The notes under the pieces were generated by a model that worked only from the letters and a program-made list of their open reading frames with translations, did no database searches and was not told the DNA's origin. From Azotobacter chroococcum (GTDB lineage: Bacteria; Pseudomonadota; Gammaproteobacteria; Pseudomonadales; Pseudomonadaceae): 64,000 bases of DNA. Every line of letters begins with the position of its first letter. Within the stretch, counting starts at the first letter, position 1. The position numbers and the translations under genes are program-made. The DNA lies in NCBI RefSeq assembly GCF_004339665.1, contig NZ_SMMU01000009.1, forward strand, positions 89,862 to 153,861, read 5' to 3'. Below are positions 46,019 through 57,234 of the stretch, one piece after another.

Positions 46019-46056
46019 CAGACAAGGTCCGCTGGCGCGGACCAGAGGTATCCTGC

Positions 46057-47244
46057 GTGGAAGCACACCTGACCGAATGGCTGAACCTCGCCATCCGCTG
46101 GATTCACATGATCGTCGGCATCGCCTGGATCGGCGCCTCCTTCTATTTCGTCTGGCTGGAGAACAACCTAGACCGGCGCACGCCCCGCGAAGGACTCGCC
46201 GGCGATCTCTGGGCGATCCACGGCGGCGGCATCTACCATCTGGAGAAGTACAAGCTGGCCCCGCCGCGCATGCCCGAGAAGCTCCACTGGTTCAAGTGGG
46301 AGGCCTACAGCACCTGGCTGTCCGGTATCGCCCTGCTCACCGCGGTCTACTACCTGAACCCGGGCCTCTATCTGCTCGCCCCCGGCAGCGCGCTGCCGCC
46401 GGCGGCGGCGGTGGCTCTGGGCTTCGGTTCGCTGATCGCCGGCTGGCTAGTCTACGACCGTCTATGCGACTCGCCATTGGGCAGGCGCCCGGCGCTGCTC
46501 GGCGGCACGCTGTTCGTATTGATCGTCCTCGCCGCCTGGGGCTACAGCCAGGTATTCGGCGGCCGCGCCGCCTACATCCACATCGGCGCGCTGATCGGCA
46601 CCCTGATGGTCGGCAACGTGTTCCGCATCATCATGCCGGCGCAGCGCGACCTGGTGCGGGCCATCGAGGAAGGCCGCGCGCCGGACCCGCGCCTGCCGGC
46701 CAAAGGCCTGCTGCGCTCGCGGCACAACAACTACCTGACCCTGCCGGTGCTGTTCATCATGATCAGCAACCACTTCCCCAGCACCTACGGCAGTCCGTGG
46801 AACTGGGCGATCCTCGCCGCCCTCTCGGCGCTCTCGGTGCTGGTGCGCCACTACTTCAACACCCGGCACCGGAGCCAGCGCTTCGCCTGGGCGCTGCCGG
46901 CCGCGGCCCTGGGGCTGCTCTGCCTGGCCTTCGTCAGCGCGCCGCGGCAGACGCCCGCGCCGGCCGCCGCCAGCGTGCCGGCCGGCCAGTTCGCCCGGGT
47001 CGCCGCGGTGATCGAGGAACGCTGCACGGCCTGCCACTCCGCCCGGCCGAGCAGCCCGCTGTTCGCCAGCGCGCCGGGCGGGGTGATGCTCGACAGTCCC
47101 GAGCAGATCCGCGCCCTGGCGCCGAAGATCCACGCCCAGACGGTGGCCAGCCAGCTCATGCCGCTCGGCAACCTCACCGGAATGACAGTGGAAGAACGCG
47201 AACTGATCGGCGCCTGGATCGCCGCCGGAGCGAAGATCGACTGA
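46057..47244 (+). CDS. puuD: Membrane urate oxidase PuuD with C-terminal cytochrome c domain
   Basis: A 395-residue inner-membrane protein that oxidises urate to 5-hydroxyisourate and passes electrons to the respiratory chain. About eight membrane helices fill residues 1-300, beginning HLTEWLNLAIRWIHMIVGIAWIGASFYFVWLENNL. A soluble cytochrome c-like domain follows with a single haem motif, RCTACHS, and an axial Met candidate in QLMPLGNLTGM. The start is taken as GTG 46057 because AGAGGT lies ahead and relatives start with this same EAHL sequence. A further GTG overlaps the allA stop. The cofactor-free soluble urate oxidase is absent, so this is the urate-oxidising step. Confidence 0.92.
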   Translation: MEAHLTEWLNLAIRWIHMIVGIAWIGASFYFVWLENNLDRRTPREGLAGDLWAIHGGGIYHLEKYKLAPPRMPEKLHWFKWEAYSTWLSGIALLTAVYYLNPGLYLLAPGSALPPAAAVALGFGSLIAGWLVYDRLCDSPLGRRPALLGGTLFVLIVLAAWGYSQVFGGRAAYIHIGALIGTLMVGNVFRIIMPAQRDLVRAIEEGRAPDPRLPAKGLLRSRHNNYLTLPVLFIMISNHFPSTYGSPWNWAILAALSALSVLVRHYFNTRHRSQRFAWALPAAALGLLCLAFVSAPRQTPAPAAASVPAGQFARVAAVIEERCTACHSARPSSPLFASAPGGVMLDSPEQIRALAPKIHAQTVASQLMPLGNLTGMTVEERELIGAWIAAGAKID

Positions 47245-47443
47245 AGCGGGCGGACATCGCACACTCATTGACCTCGGCCGGTAATTCGCCCCCGCGATAC
47301 CGCACAATCCGCGCAGGGCTGGACGATTTCCACGCCGACGCAATTAGCAATACCGCCAATGGCACCGATGGCATCCCACTGCTAGCCTCCTAGACAGAGT
47401 CCGTTCCGGCGTCGGACGAGAACAAGAAGATCGGGGGTTCCCC

Positions 47444-47749
47444 ATGAGCGAGCAAGGCGCCATTACCCGCGTCAGGCTGCTGATCGATGGCTGTTTCGTC
47501 GACTCCGCCAGCGAACAGTGGCGCACTGCAGTCGACCCGGCTACCCAGGAAATCCTGATTCGCGAATCCTTCGTCACCGGCTCGAAGTCGAGTGCAACCC
47601 TCCGTACCCGTCGCAGGGCACCGATCGCTGCCCACGCGCCTACCCTCCTCAAGCACCAGCAGCCGACCCGCGAACACCTCGTCGCTCCGCGCCGGTGCGA
47701 CGGAGATCGACTCGGTAGCCCGCTGAACGCCACTACCGCCCTCAAGTGA
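47444..47749 (+). pseudogene. mmsA: Remnant of methylmalonate-semialdehyde dehydrogenase (mmsA)
   Basis: The frame begins with the recognisable N-terminus of MmsA: RLLIDGCFVDSASEQWRTAVDPATQEIL. It then jumps to a degenerate LRTRRRAPIAAHAPTLLKHQQPTREHL, which aligns with the FxTWR.TPI..R.RIMLKYQQLIREH stretch about 50 residues later in the family. Only about 100 of the expected ~500 codons remain, and the catalytic Cys and NAD sites are gone. An internal deletion and loss of the 3' part explain this. It occupies the place just before mmsB that mmsA holds in Pseudomonas, so the operon has lost its first enzyme. Confidence 0.8.
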
Positions 47750-47767
47750 GCCGCGGAGGAAATCGTC

Positions 47768-48664
47768 ATGCACATCGGTTTCATCGGACTCGGCAACATG
47801 GGGGCGCCGATGGCGCGCAACCTGCTCAAGGCCGGTCACCGGCTGAGCGTCTGCGATCTTTCCGCAGCGGCCGTCGCTGCCCTGGCCGAAGCCGGTGCGA
47901 GCGCCTGCGACTCACCCGCCGCCGTGGCGCGCAGCGAGGCCGAGCTGATCATCACCATGCTGCCCGCCGCCGCCCATGTGAAGGCGGTCTACCTGGGCGA
48001 AGGCGGCCTGCTCGACCAGGTCCGCCCCAGCCTCCTGCTGATCGACAGCTCCACCATCGACCCGCTGAGTGCCCGCGAAGTCGCCGCCGCCGCCCGGGCG
48101 CATGGCAATCCCATGCTCGATGCGCCGGTTTCCGGCGGCACGGCGGGCGCCGCGGCCGGCAGTCTGACCTTCATGGTCGGCGGCGCCGCGGAGGATTTCG
48201 AACGCGCCCGGCCGATCCTCGCCGCCATGGGCAGGAACATCGTCCACTGCGGCGACGCCGGCAACGGCCAGGTGGCCAAGGTCGCCAACAACCTGCTGCT
48301 TGGCATCTCGATGATCGGCGCCGCCGAGGCCATGAGCCTGGGCGTGGCGCTGGGCATGGACGCCGGGGTGCTGGCCGGGGTGATCAACAGCTCGAGCGGC
48401 CGCTGCTGGAGCACCGACACCTACAACCCCTTTCCCGGCGTGCTGGACGACGTCCCTGCCGCGCGCGGCTACCGCGGCGGCTTTCGCAGCGACCTGATGC
48501 TCAAGGATCTCGGCCTGGCCAGCGAGGCCGCCCGCCAGATCGGCCAGCCGGTGTTCCTCGGCGCCCTCGCCCAGCAGCTCTACCAGGTTTTCGTCGCCCA
48601 GGGCCATGAGGCCCTGGACTTCTCCGCCATTATCCACCTCTACAACAAGGACAATCACCCATGA
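47768..48664 (+). CDS. mmsB: 3-hydroxyisobutyrate dehydrogenase
   Basis: A 298-residue NAD-dependent dehydrogenase of valine breakdown, oxidising 3-hydroxyisobutyrate to methylmalonate semialdehyde. The Rossmann motif is IGFIGLGNMGAPMARNLLKAGH. The substrate loop DAPVSGGTAGAAAGSLTFMVGG and the catalytic Lys in GNGQVAKVANNLLLG follow, so all family signatures are intact. GCGGAGGA stands just before the ATG. Its stop overlaps the next start by 4 bp. Confidence 0.95.
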   Translation: MHIGFIGLGNMGAPMARNLLKAGHRLSVCDLSAAAVAALAEAGASACDSPAAVARSEAELIITMLPAAAHVKAVYLGEGGLLDQVRPSLLLIDSSTIDPLSAREVAAAARAHGNPMLDAPVSGGTAGAAAGSLTFMVGGAAEDFERARPILAAMGRNIVHCGDAGNGQVAKVANNLLLGISMIGAAEAMSLGVALGMDAGVLAGVINSSSGRCWSTDTYNPFPGVLDDVPAARGYRGGFRSDLMLKDLGLASEAARQIGQPVFLGALAQQLYQVFVAQGHEALDFSAIIHLYNKDNHP

Positions 48665-49752
48665 CGCACCTTTCCGACTGCCCCGTACTGGTTACGGAGA
48701 GCAACCGCATCGGCCACCTGACCCTGAACCGCCCGGACAGCCTCAACACCCTCACCCTGCCCATGGTCTGCGCCCTGCATCGCCAGCTCGAGGCCTGGGC
48801 GGCGGACCCGACGATCCTCGCCGTGGTGCTGCGCGGCGCCGGCGACAAGGCCTTCTGCGCCGGCGGCGACATCCGTGCGCTGTACGACAGCTTCCGCGCC
48901 GAGGACGGCCGCCACATAACCTTCTTCGAGCGGGAATACGCCCTCGACTACTATCTGCACTGCTACCCTAAGCCGGTGCTGGCCCTGATGGATGGCCTCG
49001 TCCTCGGCGGCGGTCTGGGCCTGGTCCAGGGCAGCATGCTGCGGGTGATCAGCGAACGGACCCGGGTGGGCATGCCGGAAGTCGGCATCGGCTACTTCCC
49101 GGACGTCGGCAGCAGCTACTTCCTGTCCCGCCTGCCCGATGCCCTGGGCCTCTACCTGGGCGTCACCGGCGTGCATCTCTCGCCTGCCGACGCGCTCTAT
49201 GCAGGTCTGGCCGACTGGTACCTGCCGAGCGAGGGCTTCGCCGAACTGGAACGCAGTCTCGACGAGCTGGCCTGGGACAAGCACCCGCGCCAGGCGCTCG
49301 GCAACCTGCTGGCCGCCTTCGGCAAGCGCCACCTGCCGGGCGCGGAGCTCAAGAAGCTGCACCCGGCCATCGAAACCCACTTCTCCCTGGCGGACATCCC
49401 GACCATCCGCGCCTCGCTGCTCGCCGAGCACCGCCCGGAATACCGCGCCTGGGCCGAGGAAACCGTCCGCCTGCTGGACAGCCGCTCGCCGCTGTCGCTC
49501 TGCGTGACGCTCGAGCTGCTGCAGCGCGGCCGCCACCTGTCCCTCGACGACTGCTTCGCCCTGGAACTGCACCTGGACCGCCAGTGGTTCGCCCAGGGCG
49601 ACATCATGGAAGGCGTGCGGGCGCTGCTGGTCGACAAGGACAAGTCCCCGCGCTGGAACCCGCCGACCCTCGCCGAAGTCAGGCCAGAGCAGGTCCAGGC
49701 CTTCTTCGCCGACTTCAAGCCCGGCGAGGAGGGGGTGGTTCCGCTGATGTAA
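48661..49752 (+). CDS. 3-hydroxyisobutyryl-CoA hydrolase (enoyl-CoA hydratase family)
   Basis: A 363-residue crotonase-fold enzyme. It begins GHLTLNRPDSLNTLTLPM and has the oxyanion-hole region KAFCAGGDIRALYDSFR. The motif MPEVGIGYFPDVGSSYFLSRLPDALGLYLGVTG with the catalytic Glu and Asp marks the hydroxyisobutyryl-CoA hydrolase branch. The long C-terminal region (about 130 residues beyond a plain hydratase) agrees. It supplies free 3-hydroxyisobutyrate for MmsB. It is translationally coupled to mmsB by an ATGA overlap. Confidence 0.92.
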   Translation: MTHLSDCPVLVTESNRIGHLTLNRPDSLNTLTLPMVCALHRQLEAWAADPTILAVVLRGAGDKAFCAGGDIRALYDSFRAEDGRHITFFEREYALDYYLHCYPKPVLALMDGLVLGGGLGLVQGSMLRVISERTRVGMPEVGIGYFPDVGSSYFLSRLPDALGLYLGVTGVHLSPADALYAGLADWYLPSEGFAELERSLDELAWDKHPRQALGNLLAAFGKRHLPGAELKKLHPAIETHFSLADIPTIRASLLAEHRPEYRAWAEETVRLLDSRSPLSLCVTLELLQRGRHLSLDDCFALELHLDRQWFAQGDIMEGVRALLVDKDKSPRWNPPTLAEVRPEQVQAFFADFKPGEEGVVPLM

Positions 49753-50116
49753 GCAAGCATCCCCTGGCCGCTCCTCCGGCGCCATGAATCTCGCCGGCCT
49801 CCTTTTCAAGGGGGCCGGAAGGATTGCACATGCGTCCCGCCGAAGATCATCCCGCCTGCCCGCTCGCGGGTCCGCACTGCAGCAAAAGCAAAGTCCAGAA
49901 CAGAGCCCTGGAGTCTGCTCGCTGCCCCGTGTAAGCCATGACCTACAAAAATTCGGGAACCTTGCCAATTTCTTCGATGCGGCCGTCCCGGTAGATTCAC
50001 TCCCACAGCGACATCGAAGGAACGATGTAGGCTGCCAGGGATGGAAGCTAGGGAAAGTCGCAGGATAGCGACATCATCAGGATGATGGCCCCAGGGACGA
50101 AGGGAATGACATGAAA

Positions 50117-50144
50117 CGGCGAGAGCGACCCTCTCGCCGTTTTT
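50117..50144 (+). terminator. Rho-independent terminator downstream of the valine operon
   Basis: CGGCGAGAG pairs with CTCTCGCCG around a 5-base loop and is followed by TTTTTG. It lies about 365 bp after the hydrolase stop, near the end of the minus-strand glycine-zipper gene. The 49753-50116 stretch before it holds no convincing gene. Confidence 0.8.
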
Positions 50145-50193
50145 GTTTGTGCCGAAGAAAAGGCCCGGAGAATGGTGCCGGGCCGGCGGGTTT

Positions 50194-50487
50194 TCAGCGG
50201 ATGACGGTGGTGTCTTCGCTGCTGGCAGGTTCGGCGGTCTGCGACTTGCTGGTGGCGGACAGGGTGTTGTCGGCCACATCCTCCGCGCCGTCGCCGACCA
50301 GCATGCCGACGCCGGCACCGATCAGCATGCCGATCGGGCCGCCGATGGCGCCGATCATCATGCCATTCATGCCACCCAGCGACTTGCCGGTGGCTTGTTC
50401 TTCAGACTCGTCGCCAGCCTTGGCGAGCGGCACGCCGTCAATGGCCAACAGGCTGAGGGTCAGGGCTAGGGCGCCGGGCGTTTTCAT
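50194..50487 (-). CDS. Small secreted glycine-zipper protein
   Basis: A 97-residue protein with a signal peptide (MKTPGALALTLSLLAIDGVPLAKA). The centre is a glycine zipper (SLGGMNGMMIGAIGGPIGMLIGAGVGMLVGDGAED), and the C-terminus is polar and Ser/Thr-rich. The pattern suggests outer-membrane or periplasmic association. The start is fixed by GGAGGGAAC upstream. It is divergent from the copper ATPase gene, about 330 bp away. Function unknown. Confidence 0.65.
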   Translation of the reverse strand: MKTPGALALTLSLLAIDGVPLAKAGDESEEQATGKSLGGMNGMMIGAIGGPIGMLIGAGVGMLVGDGAEDVADNTLSATSKSQTAEPASSEDTTVIR

Positions 50488-50755
50488 GATGGCGGTTCCC
50501 TCCAAGGAACGTTTCGCTGATCTTTGCCACTGTCGCTCTGCGCGAATAACGGGAGCCGCGATGCTTCCGCGCGGCGGAGCACAGCAATGGCAAAACAATG
50601 TCTATTGAAAATCCGATGGATCGACTCCCTCCCTGGCCCGCAGCGGGAATCCGGGCAGCTTCATGCCCTGAGTCGTCCTTATAATCATTTTGCCAGCCAG
50701 CGCTGCGCCGACCGATGACTTGGGACAATCTCCGGGCGGGCGGCGGCCCCGGAGC

Positions 50756-50786
50756 TTGACCTTGCCACCACCGGAAGCTCTAAGGT
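50756..50786 (+). promoter_or_regulatory. MerR/CueR-type promoter of the copper ATPase
   Basis: TTGACC (-35) and TAAGGT (-10) are spaced by 19 bp, the over-long spacing used by MerR-family activators. ACCTT and AAGGT arms flank the centre. This fits control by CueR in response to copper. The rest of the 50488-50818 gap holds nothing else I can assign. Confidence 0.65.
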
Positions 50787-50818
50787 GGCCGGCATCCGGG
50801 ATTTCCAGTGAGACCACC

Positions 50819-53308
<2,490 letters not shown>

Positions 53309-53324
53309 GCGGAGCGGAAAAAGG

Positions 53325-53354
53325 AAAGCCCCCGGCCGTGCGGCCGGGGGCTTT
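53325..53354. terminator. Bidirectional terminator between copA and the desulfurase gene
   Basis: AAAGCCCCCGGCCG and CGGCCGGGGGCTTT form a perfect 14-bp stem with a 2-base loop. A-rich bases on the left and TTT on the right let it stop both convergent transcripts. Confidence 0.85.
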
Positions 53355-53361
53355 CTTCGCT

Positions 53362-55152
53362 TCAGCGCCGGGTCGCCAGACGCTGCACGGTACTCACCAG
53401 CAGATCGATCTCCTCGAAGGTGTTGTAGAACGCCAGCGACGGCCGCACCGTGGTTTCCACCCCGAAGCGGCGCAGGATCGGCTGCGCGCAGTGGTGGCCG
53501 GAGCGCACGGCGATGCCCTCGCGGTTGAGGGCGGCGCCGACCTCCTCGGTGCGGTAGCCCTGCAGCACGAAGGACAGCACGCTGGCCTTGTTCGCCGCGG
53601 TGCCGATCAGCCGCAGGCCGGGAATCCCCGCGAGCCCCTGGGTGGCGTATTCCAGCAGCTCGTGCTCGTAGCGGGCGATCCGCTCCAGGCCGATGCGCTC
53701 GACGTAGTCCAGCGCCGCCCCCAACCCCACCGCGTCGGCGATGTTGCCGGTGCCGGCCTCCAGCCGCGCCGGCGCCTCCTGGTAGAGGGTCTTCTCGAAG
53801 GTCACGTCGGCGATCATGTTTCCGCCCCCTTGCCAGGGGGGAAGCTCGTCGAGTAGCGCCTTCTTGCCGTAGACCGCGCCAATGCCGGTCGGCCCGAAGA
53901 TCTTGTGCCCGGAGAACACGAAGAAGTCCGCGTCCAGCGCCTGCACGTCGACCTTCAGGTGCGACACCGACTGCGCACCGTCCACCAGCACCCGCGCACC
54001 GGCGGCATGCGCCAGGGCGATCACCTCGGCCACCGGCGTGACCGTGCCGAGGGCGTTGGACACCTGGGTGATGCTCACCAGTCGGGTGCGCGGGCCGAGC
54101 AGCCTGGCGTACTCGTCGAGGCGGATCTGCCCCGAGTCGTCCACCGGGATCACCTTGAGCTTCGCGCCCACCGTGTTGGCCAGCAACTGCCAGGGCACGA
54201 TGTTGGCGTGGTGCTCCAGGTGGGAGACGATGATCTCGTCCCCCTCGCCGATGAACTGGCGGCCGAAGGTGTTGGCCAGCAGGTTGATGCCCTCGGTCGC
54301 CCCGCGCACGAAGACGATCTCCTCCGCTGACTTCGCGCCGAGAAAGCGCGCTACCTTGTTGCGCGCGCCTTCGTAGGCATCCGTCGCCCGCGCCGCCAGC
54401 TCGTGGGCGGCGCGGTGGATGTTGGAGTTCTCGTGCTCGTAGAAGTAGCTCAGGCGGTCGATCACCGCCTGCGGCTTCTGCGTGGTGGCGGCGTTGTCGA
54501 ACCATACCAGCGGCCTGCCGTTGACCCGTTCGGCGAGGATCGGGAAGTCCCGGCGGACCGCCTGCACGTCGAAACCGCTGCGGACCTGCGGCTGGACGAC
54601 GGGCTCGGGCGCCTTCTCCAAACCCGGCGCGACCCGGTCGAGGAAATAGAACTGCCCGGCCCCCTGCCCCGCCGGTGCCGCCGGGGCGGACGGCTCGGCG
54701 AGGATCGAGCGGAGGATCTCGCCCAGCACGTCGACTCCCGGCACCGCGAGGCTGTCCGGCTCGACAGGAACCTCCGCGAAGCGCTGCGGCTCGCCGGCAT
54801 GGGCACTGCCCTCGCCAAGGAAGTAGTACGGCGAGGACGGCGCGCCTCCGGCCGACGGCGCCAGGCCGCCAGCACTCGGGAACACCGAGGGCAACGCCGC
54901 GGCGTAGGCCTCGGGCGAGCCAAGGTCCAGACCGTCGGCGATGCCCGCCGGCGGCGCTTCCCGGGCCTGCGCCGTGGAGACGGCCGGGGCGAGGTCGCCG
55001 GACGGCGCGCCGGGACGCACCAGAGCGCCGCCCGGCAGGCTGGCGAAGAAGGCGTTGGCCAGCTGCGCCAGCCCCGCCACGTCCGGCAGGCCGGCCGGCG
55101 CCGGGGCGTCCACCGGCTGCGACGGATTACTTATAAGTGGCCGGATAGTCAT
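53362..55152 (-). CDS. Encapsulin-cargo cysteine desulfurase (SufS-like, disordered N-terminal domain)
   Basis: A 596-residue PLP enzyme that takes sulfur from cysteine, giving alanine and a Cys persulfide. Residues about 192-596 form an intact SufS-type catalytic domain (FDVQAVRRDFPILAERVNGRPLVWFDNAATTQKP). The cofactor Lys is in FSGHKIFGPTG and the catalytic Cys in VRSGHHCAQPILRRFG. Residues 1-190 are Pro/Ala/Gly-rich and likely disordered, with short recurring motifs: LAQLANAFFASLPG (28-41), YYFLGEG (109-115), LGEILRSIL (143-151) and FYFLDRV (168-174). This leader is the known mark of family 2A encapsulin cargo and should load the enzyme into the shell. The start MTIRPL overlaps the shell gene by 26 bp and has GGAGG upstream. 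Confidence 0.92.
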   Translation of the reverse strand: MTIRPLISNPSQPVDAPAPAGLPDVAGLAQLANAFFASLPGGALVRPGAPSGDLAPAVSTAQAREAPPAGIADGLDLGSPEAYAAALPSVFPSAGGLAPSAGGAPSSPYYFLGEGSAHAGEPQRFAEVPVEPDSLAVPGVDVLGEILRSILAEPSAPAAPAGQGAGQFYFLDRVAPGLEKAPEPVVQPQVRSGFDVQAVRRDFPILAERVNGRPLVWFDNAATTQKPQAVIDRLSYFYEHENSNIHRAAHELAARATDAYEGARNKVARFLGAKSAEEIVFVRGATEGINLLANTFGRQFIGEGDEIIVSHLEHHANIVPWQLLANTVGAKLKVIPVDDSGQIRLDEYARLLGPRTRLVSITQVSNALGTVTPVAEVIALAHAAGARVLVDGAQSVSHLKVDVQALDADFFVFSGHKIFGPTGIGAVYGKKALLDELPPWQGGGNMIADVTFEKTLYQEAPARLEAGTGNIADAVGLGAALDYVERIGLERIARYEHELLEYATQGLAGIPGLRLIGTAANKASVLSFVLQGYRTEEVGAALNREGIAVRSGHHCAQPILRRFGVETTVRPSLAFYNTFEEIDLLVSTVQRLATRR

Positions 55153-56059
55153 GGTACTTGTCGACCTCCACGTCATCGAGCACGGCCAGGGCATCCTCGG
55201 TCAGCACCGCCAGCGAGCAGTACAGCGAGATCAGGTAGGAAGCGATGGCGTTGCGGTTGATGCCCATGAAGCGCACCGACAGCCCCGGGCTCTGCTCGCC
55301 GGCCACGCCGGGCTGATACAGGCCGACCACCCCCTGGCGCTTGTCGCCGACGCGCAGCAGGAGGATCTTGGTCCGCCCATCCTCGTCGAACGGCACCTTG
55401 TCCGAGGGGATCAGCGGCAGGCCGCGCCAGGTCAGGAACTGCGCGCCGAACAAGCTGACGGTGGGCGGCGGCACGCCGCGACGGGTGCACTCGCGGCCGA
55501 AGGCGGCGATGGCCAGCGGGTGGGCGAGGAAGAACGCCGGCTCCTTCCACACCTTGGTGATCAGCTCGTCGAGATCGTCCGGGGTCGGCGCGCCGCTCAG
55601 GGTGGAGATCCGCTGGCTGGGGTCGACGCTGGCCAGCAGGCCGTATTCAGGGTTGTTGATCAGCTCGTTTTCCTGACGCTCCTTGATGGTTTCGATGGTC
55701 AGGCGCAGCTGCTCGCGGATCTGGTCGTGCGGGCTGCTGTAGAGGTCGGAAACCCGGGTGTGCACGTCGAGGATGGTGGTCACCGCGTTGAGGAAGTACT
55801 CGCGCGGCTGCTCCTCGTAATCGACGAAGGTCTGCGGCAGCGCCGCTTCGTCGCGCTGCGAACAGGCGACCTGCACGTTCAGCGGGTTCTTCACCCGGTT
55901 CAGGCGGAAGATGCCCGCCTCCACCGGCGTCCACTGCAGCAGGTGCACCAGCCAGCGCGGGCTGATGGTGGAAAGCTGCGGGACGGTCTTGGTCGCGTTC
56001 GCCAGCTGGCGGGCAGCGCTGTCGCCTAACGCCTGGCGTATATCTTGATATTCGGTCAT
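55127..56059 (-). CDS. Family 2A encapsulin shell protein (SrpI-like)
   Basis: A 310-residue HK97-fold shell protein of encapsulin family 2A, the group of cyanobacterial SrpI. Typical stretches are LSTISPRWLVHLLQWTPVEAGIFRLNRVKNP near the N-terminus, the DVHTRVSDLYSSPHDQIREQLRLTIETIKERQENELINNPEYGLL helix, GAPTPDDLDELITKVW, and FMGINRNAIASYLISLYCSLAVLTEDALAVLDDVEV at the C-terminus. It should assemble into a capsid enclosing the desulfurase encoded directly downstream. No cyclic-nucleotide-binding insert (family 2B) is present. The gene follows a serine acetyltransferase and a rhodanese on the same strand, the usual sulfur context of this group. GGAGTG precedes the ATG. Confidence 0.93.
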   Translation of the reverse strand: MTEYQDIRQALGDSAARQLANATKTVPQLSTISPRWLVHLLQWTPVEAGIFRLNRVKNPLNVQVACSQRDEAALPQTFVDYEEQPREYFLNAVTTILDVHTRVSDLYSSPHDQIREQLRLTIETIKERQENELINNPEYGLLASVDPSQRISTLSGAPTPDDLDELITKVWKEPAFFLAHPLAIAAFGRECTRRGVPPPTVSLFGAQFLTWRGLPLIPSDKVPFDEDGRTKILLLRVGDKRQGVVGLYQPGVAGEQSPGLSVRFMGINRNAIASYLISLYCSLAVLTEDALAVLDDVEVDKYHDYPATYK

Positions 56060-56100
56060 GAATCACTCCAGAAAGATGCGAATAGGTGCCAGGGCCGAAA

Positions 56101-56210
56101 GGTTCGTCGTCATGACTACCTCGCGTTGCTTGGCGGGTGTTGCAGGGATGTGCAGGGTCTAAGGGTTCGTCGTTACGACTACCCCGCGTTGCCTGGCTGG
56201 TGTTGCAGGG
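56101..56210. repeat. Two 47-bp direct repeats duplicating the end of the acetyltransferase gene
   Basis: 56101-56147 and 56164-56210 are about 42/47 identical, both running GGTTCGTCGT...GTTGCAGGG. The second copy spans the stop codon of the serine acetyltransferase gene. The first lies just past it, in the leader of the shell gene. It looks like a tandem duplication that left a spare gene end behind. Confidence 0.8.
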
Positions 56211-57156
56211 TCGCCTGGGTGACGTTGCTGCCCGGAGGCACGCTGCGGGTCAGCCAGACGTTTCCACCGATGGTGGAACCCTTGCCGATGGTGATGCGCC
56301 CGAGGATGGTGGCCCCGGCGTAGATCACCACGTCGTCTTCGACGATGGGGTGGCGAGCCTGGCCCTTGAGCAACTGGCCGGACTCGTCGACGGTGAAGCG
56401 CTTGGCGCCCAGGGTCACCGCCTGATAGATGCGCACGCGGTTGCCGATCACCGCGGTCTCGCCGATCACCACGCCGGTGCCGTGGTCGATGAAGAAGCTG
56501 TGGCCGATCTGCGCCCCCGGATGGATGTCGATGCCGCCGGCCGAATGGGCGATCTCCGCGGCGATCCGCGCCAGCAGCGGCACCCCGGCACGATACAGAC
56601 GGTGGGCCAGACGGTGGTGGATCACCGCCTGAACGCCCGGATAGCAGAGCAGCACCTCGTCCAGGCTGCGCGCCGCCGGATCGCCCTGGTAGGCGGCGAT
56701 CACATCGCTGTCCAGCAGCCGGCGCAACTCCGGCAACGCGGCGCCGAACTCGCGGACAATCTGCACCGCACGGGCCTCCAGGTCCGGCTCGCGCTGCCCG
56801 CACTGGCGGGCGACGTAGTGCAGTTCCAGGCGCACCTGGCCGAGCAGGGCGTTCAGCGCGCTGTCGAGGGTGTGCCCGACATAGAAATCCTCGCTCTCCT
56901 CGCGCAGCTCGCTGGGTCCCAGGCGCATCGGAAAGAGCGCGCCGCACAGCGCGGCGAGAATCTCCGCCACGGTCTGCCGCGAGGGCAGTTCGCGGCCACC
57001 CAGCTCGCGCGTCCGGCCACAGCGCTTGCGCCAGTCGTCGCGGGCGGTGCGCAGCTCCTCGACGATCTGCTCCAGTTGCCAGTTCACCGGCCGGGGCGCG
57101 GGCGCCTCCGGCATGTGCGAGACGCCGTCGAAGACGGCCTTGGGTTTGTTGGACAT
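56179..57156 (-). CDS. Serine O-acetyltransferase (EpsC-type)
   Basis: A 325-residue serine acetyltransferase making O-acetylserine, the precursor of cysteine. Residues about 25-190 are the helical SATase-N domain. The left-handed beta-helix follows with hexapeptide repeats: GIDIHPGAQIGHSFFIDHGTGVVIGETAVIGNRVRIYQAVTLG. The catalytic His pair falls in DIHPGAQIGHSFFIDHGTG. The C-terminal end is LPPGSNV-like (VPPGSNVTQATL). The EpsC branch commonly accompanies family 2A encapsulins. It lies 78 bp after the rhodanese and 119 bp before the shell gene, with the duplicated end in between. Confidence 0.92.
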   Translation of the reverse strand: MSNKPKAVFDGVSHMPEAPAPRPVNWQLEQIVEELRTARDDWRKRCGRTRELGGRELPSRQTVAEILAALCGALFPMRLGPSELREESEDFYVGHTLDSALNALLGQVRLELHYVARQCGQREPDLEARAVQIVREFGAALPELRRLLDSDVIAAYQGDPAARSLDEVLLCYPGVQAVIHHRLAHRLYRAGVPLLARIAAEIAHSAGGIDIHPGAQIGHSFFIDHGTGVVIGETAVIGNRVRIYQAVTLGAKRFTVDESGQLLKGQARHPIVEDDVVIYAGATILGRITIGKGSTIGGNVWLTRSVPPGSNVTQATLQHQPGNAG

Positions 57157-57234
57157 GAAGAAATCCTGCCGGCCGCGGAAACGGCCGGTGCTGAACGGGG
57201 ATGACGGGGGAAGGAAGTGTCGGGAAGGTGCGGC

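Noticed and set aside
49784..50068. Possible 94-codon plus-strand gene after the valine operon
   Set aside because: No ribosome site or family resemblance, and composition unlike the neighbouring genes.
56101..56210. CRISPR-like direct repeats
   Set aside because: Only two imperfect 47-bp copies, one inside a gene end. This is a duplication, not an array.
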